Positions 6,339 to 8,988 of a DNA stretch of 8,988 bases are shown here, piece by piece. The notes beneath the pieces are model-generated. The model saw nothing but the letters and a program-made list of their open reading frames with translations, searched no databases and was not told where the DNA came from. Origin of the DNA: an uncultured Halioglobus sp. (GTDB taxonomy: Bacteria; Pseudomonadota; Gammaproteobacteria; Pseudomonadales; Halieaceae); contig CAJQQW010000435.1 of NCBI GenBank assembly GCA_905480565.1, positions 1 through 8,988 of the forward strand. Direction: 5' to 3'. Each line of letters opens with the position of its first letter. Within the stretch, counting starts at the first letter, position 1. Both the position numbers and the translations under genes were made by a program.

Positions 6339-7775
6339 ATGTTCGAAATCGGCGTCATCGCAGCAGCTGGCAGGGGGCTTAGGTTATCACCCTACACACA
6401 AGACACTCCTAAAGTTCTCTTTGAGATAGGAGGCATAACGCTGCTGGAGAGGAACATTGCCATACTGCGAGACGAGCTCAAGATAAAGACCATTTACATT
6501 ATCCTCGGGTATCTGGGGCATCAAATTTCAGATAAATTTGGCGATGGCAGCGAATTGGGTGTTGAATTGCACTATGTAAATTGCCTGGAGCCAGAGAAAG
6601 GCCTGGCTCATGGATTATTGCTATTAAGGGATGTAATAGTGCAACCCTTCATCTTGTTACTGGGCGATGAGGTCTACCTAAACAGCAACCACGATAGTTT
6701 ATTGGATTTTTCAGGAAGAAATTTTGACGCTGTGTGTGCGTACATACTGACAGGCAACAAAAATCAGATACAAGGCAACTACACTGCCAAAATCTCACAA
6801 GGTCGAATTACGCGCTTGATCGAAAAACCCGTATCCGTTGACAGTAATTTCCTGGGTTGCGGCACGTTTATTTTGAAACCAGACATTTTTTCCCAAATCG
6901 ATGCGACCACACCCTCATCTCGCAGCGGACAGGTTGAACTCATTGATACTCTGAACAACCTTGCAAGCAATAACCGGGCCGTTTTACCTGCCGCACTAAC
7001 AGCCCAATACAGAAATATTAATTGCATTGACGATTACAATAGCGCCACGCATTTGTACAGGAAGGTGCACTTCTCGGAGTATAAGATTTCATTAGTGATT
7101 CCGGCCTATAACGAAGAAGCCTCCCTGGGTTATGTTATGGATGAATTTAAGAACTCAGTGGATGAAATTATTGTAGCGGCAAGTTATTCAACAGATAAAA
7201 CGGTCGAGATTGCACAAGCCAACGCCTCTGTAGTGCTGGTCGAGAAATTTGCGGGATACGGCGACGCATTGAAGGCCGGCATGAACGCTGCTACCGGCGA
7301 TATTATTGTCCTGGTAGAAGCAGACGCCTCGTTTACTGCCGACGACCTGCCCAAGCTCTTGTCTTATTTAAGGGACGCTGACATGGCCCTAGGCACAAGG
7401 ACGACCAAGCAAATGATACAACAGGGAGCCAACATGGACGTTTTCCTGCGCTGGGGTAATGTCCTGGCAGCCAAGGTGCTGCAGCTGTTATGGCTTTCTC
7501 ACGAACCTCGCTTCACCGATCTCGGGTGTACCTATAGGGCGATCTGGAAAGAGTGTTATGAAGTCATCGGACCTAACTTGCACGCAAAGGGCCCAGCGTT
7601 TTCTCCCGAAATGATGGTTGAGACACTCAAGGCAAATCGAAAGATTGTCGAAATCCCGGTGACCTACAAACCAAGAATTGGTGGTGAGTCAAAGCACTCT
7701 CAGAATAAAATTAGCATTCTCAAAACGGGCAGTAAAATGCTCAGTTTGATTTTTAGGAAAAGGCTTGGCCTGTGA
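6339..7775 (+). CDS. Fusion of sugar-phosphate nucleotidylyltransferase and family 2 glycosyltransferase
   Basis: A 478-aa two-domain protein. Residues 1 to about 240 form a nucleotidylyltransferase: AAAGRGLRLSPYTQDTPKVL (8-27) holds the G-x-G-x-R signature and the PK lysine (K25), LLGDE (107-111) the metal aspartate D110, then IEKP (161-164) and NINCIDDY (226-233). Such domains make NDP-sugars from sugar 1-phosphates. Residues from about 249 form a GT-A family 2 glycosyltransferase: SLVIPAYNEE (251-260), YSTDKT (283-288), VLVEADASF (324-332, EAD in the DxD position), ALGTRTTKQ (350-358), FTDLGCTYRAIW (392-403), FSPEMM (421-426) and GGESKHS (448-454). The C-terminal half resembles polyprenyl-phosphate sugar synthases. 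No membrane span is evident, so it should be cytosolic or peripheral. The simplest reading is activation and transfer of one sugar by one polypeptide; the sugar is unknown. It lies between a membrane-protein remnant and a DprE1-like oxidase. Confidence 0.9.
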   Translation: MFEIGVIAAAGRGLRLSPYTQDTPKVLFEIGGITLLERNIAILRDELKIKTIYIILGYLGHQISDKFGDGSELGVELHYVNCLEPEKGLAHGLLLLRDVIVQPFILLLGDEVYLNSNHDSLLDFSGRNFDAVCAYILTGNKNQIQGNYTAKISQGRITRLIEKPVSVDSNFLGCGTFILKPDIFSQIDATTPSSRSGQVELIDTLNNLASNNRAVLPAALTAQYRNINCIDDYNSATHLYRKVHFSEYKISLVIPAYNEEASLGYVMDEFKNSVDEIIVAASYSTDKTVEIAQANASVVLVEKFAGYGDALKAGMNAATGDIIVLVEADASFTADDLPKLLSYLRDADMALGTRTTKQMIQQGANMDVFLRWGNVLAAKVLQLLWLSHEPRFTDLGCTYRAIWKECYEVIGPNLHAKGPAFSPEMMVETLKANRKIVEIPVTYKPRIGGESKHSQNKISILKTGSKMLSLIFRKRLGL

Positions 7776-7877
7776 AAATGTTCCGCTGCAATCGGGACCT
7801 GGCAAGGTGGAGTAATGGGTCCGGCTGTGAGCTATGACCGGCATTATCAGCCAAACTACAGGTTTATATTTGTAAGC

Positions 7878-7881
7878 AGGA
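7878..7881 (+). promoter_or_regulatory. Ribosome binding site of the DprE1-like oxidase gene
   Basis: AGGA (in GCAGGAAAG) seven bases upstream of the ATG at 7889. It supports this start. Confidence 0.65.
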
Positions 7882-7888
7882 AAGAACA

Positions 7889-8988
7889 ATGAGGCTTTCC
7901 GGATGGGGAAATTATCCCGTTGTAGATGTTATGACGGTGACTCCTCGCAATTCAAATGAAGCTACACTAGCGCTTAATAACGCCGGTAGCGTTATCCCGC
8001 GCGGCATGGGACGGAGCTATGGTGATAGTGCATTAGCAGCATGCGTTGTGGAAACTCGCAATCTCGATAATTTTTTAGCGTTTGACGACTCAACAGGAGA
8101 GTTGCGCTGTGCTGCCGGTATTAGCCTCGCCTCAATTCTTGATATTTTTGTACCCCGGGGATGGTTTCTACCTGTAACACCCGGTACAAAATTTGTTTCC
8201 GTAGGCGGCGCCATTGCAAGCGATGTCCACGGAAAAAATCATCATCTCGAAGGTAGCTTTACTGACCATATCGTAACGATGACGGTGGCCACGCCTTCCA
8301 AGGGGGTCTTGGACTGCTCTCCATCAAAATACGCGGATTTATTTCATGCGACCTCCGGCGGAATGGGGTTAACCGGGCTGATTCTGGAAGCAACTCTCAA
8401 ACTGAAGCGAATACGCAGCTCTCACATAGATGCGACGTCTCTCAAGGCGAAAAACTTAGAAGAAGCTCTGGATCTGTTCAATATTCACCACAACGCCAGT
8501 TACTCTGTAGCATGGATAGATTGCTTATCATCGGGAAAATCGCTGGGGCGCTCAATAATCAGTCTAGGCGAGCATATGGACCACGGAGACCTCTGTACAA
8601 CCACACGACCAAAACTACAGGTGCCATTTTATATGCCAGGCATCCTGCTGAACCGGCACAGCATCAAGGCATTCAACACCCTGTACTTTCACCGCTTACA
8701 ACATTCAAAAAAAGTGAACCAAATCCACTATGATTCCTTTTTCTATCCACTGGACAAGATCTCCAACTGGAATCGCTTGTATGGAAAAGCGGGATTTGTG
8801 CAGTATCAATTTGCTCTTCCAACCGCTGCTGGACTGGATGGCATCAGAATGATTCTCCAGAGAATTGTAAAATCGGGACGAGGTTCCTTTCTTGCTGTAC
8901 TCAAAGTGCTAGGCGACAGAAATCGTAATTTGCTTTCCTTCCCACTAAAAGGGTACACGCTTGCGATCGACTTCAAAATGGACTCGGG
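7889..8988 (+). CDS. DprE1-like FAD-dependent oxidase (3' partial)
   Basis: Open from an ATG to the window end; 366 codons are visible and the frame continues beyond. It belongs to the vanillyl-alcohol-oxidase-type FAD flavoproteins and most resembles DprE1, the decaprenylphosphoryl-beta-D-ribose 2'-oxidase. FAD-binding stretches are RGMGRSYGDSALA (38-50), TPGTKFVSVGGAIASDVHGKNHH (97-119) and SGGMGLTGLILEATL (156-170). The substrate domain shows WID (209-211), LGRSIISLGEH (219-229), FFYPLDKISNWNRLYGKAGFVQYQF (284-308), FLAVLKVLGD (334-343) and LLSFPLKGYTLAIDF (348-362). A359 appears to align with Cys387 of mycobacterial DprE1. The expected reaction is oxidation of the 2-hydroxyl of a polyprenyl-phosphate-linked pentose, with a partner SDR reductase (DprE2) completing epimerisation; the partner may lie beyond the window. 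The gene starts 113 bp after the fusion gene on the same strand. Confidence 0.9.
   Translation, partial: MRLSGWGNYPVVDVMTVTPRNSNEATLALNNAGSVIPRGMGRSYGDSALAACVVETRNLDNFLAFDDSTGELRCAAGISLASILDIFVPRGWFLPVTPGTKFVSVGGAIASDVHGKNHHLEGSFTDHIVTMTVATPSKGVLDCSPSKYADLFHATSGGMGLTGLILEATLKLKRIRSSHIDATSLKAKNLEEALDLFNIHHNASYSVAWIDCLSSGKSLGRSIISLGEHMDHGDLCTTTRPKLQVPFYMPGILLNRHSIKAFNTLYFHRLQHSKKVNQIHYDSFFYPLDKISNWNRLYGKAGFVQYQFALPTAAGLDGIRMILQRIVKSGRGSFLAVLKVLGDRNRNLLSFPLKGYTLAIDFKMDS

Noticed and set aside
7772..7837. Short GTG-initiated frame of 21 codons overlapping the stop of the fusion gene
   Set aside because: No ribosome site of its own and no recognisable sequence; probably chance.
8512..8733. 73-codon plus-strand open frame
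   Set aside because: Out-of-frame shadow within the DprE1-like oxidase gene.

Overview
The window looks like an accessory, rearranged stretch of a proteobacterial chromosome, most likely a gammaproteobacterium. This is inference from three things: a C-terminal IPTL-CTERM-like sorting tail on a repeat protein, a lipoprotein-type polar amino acid ABC transporter, and base composition near 50 % GC. No rRNA, tRNA or other marker is present to fix the taxon.

Layout. (1) Positions 1-1563 (+) hold the 3' end of a large secreted repeat protein. It is built from two alternating ~84-residue modules (A and B, about 510 bp per pair) and ends in a sorting/anchor tail. (2) Positions 1564-2407 hold no live gene. 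They contain a decayed IS6-family insertion sequence on the minus strand, with two frameshifts, three stops and the last third of the transposase missing. Its truncated end abuts a 160-bp MITE-like segment (1681-1840) bounded by inverted copies of the same terminal repeat. (3) Positions 2408-5306 (-) form a compact, intact four-gene operon, read from right to left: solute-binding lipoprotein, permease, ATPase, permease. It is a polar amino acid (PAAT/His-Gln type) importer. (4) Positions 5307-5880 carry no convincing gene but contain another copy of the IS6-like terminal repeat (5625-5640), so the transporter operon lies between IS ends. (5) Positions 5880-6239 (+) are a frameshifted C-terminal remnant of a YbhN / lysylphosphatidylglycerol-synthase-type membrane protein, bracketed by a 12-bp direct repeat. 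(6) Positions 6339-7775 (+) encode a fusion of a sugar-1-phosphate nucleotidylyltransferase and a family 2 glycosyltransferase. (7) From 7889 to the window end (+) runs a DprE1-like FAD-dependent oxidase, cut by the window edge.

How the parts work together. The operon at 2408-5306 is a self-contained uptake system: periplasmic receptor, two different membrane subunits and one ATPase gene. The genes from about 5880 rightward look like the start of a polyprenyl-linked sugar or cell-surface glycan locus: membrane protein remnant, nucleotide-sugar/lipid-sugar transferase, then a polyprenylphosphoryl-pentose 2-oxidase homologue. An SDR reductase (DprE2-like) and membrane glycosyltransferases would be expected further right, outside the window. 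The repeat protein is probably unrelated to either. The IS debris marks the joints between these blocks, which suggests the window was assembled by IS-mediated rearrangement.

I did not find a clearly new biological system. The most interesting items are the repeated IS6-type ends and MITE-like segment around the transporter operon, the nucleotidylyltransferase-GT2 fusion beside a DprE1 homologue, and the alternating-module surface protein.
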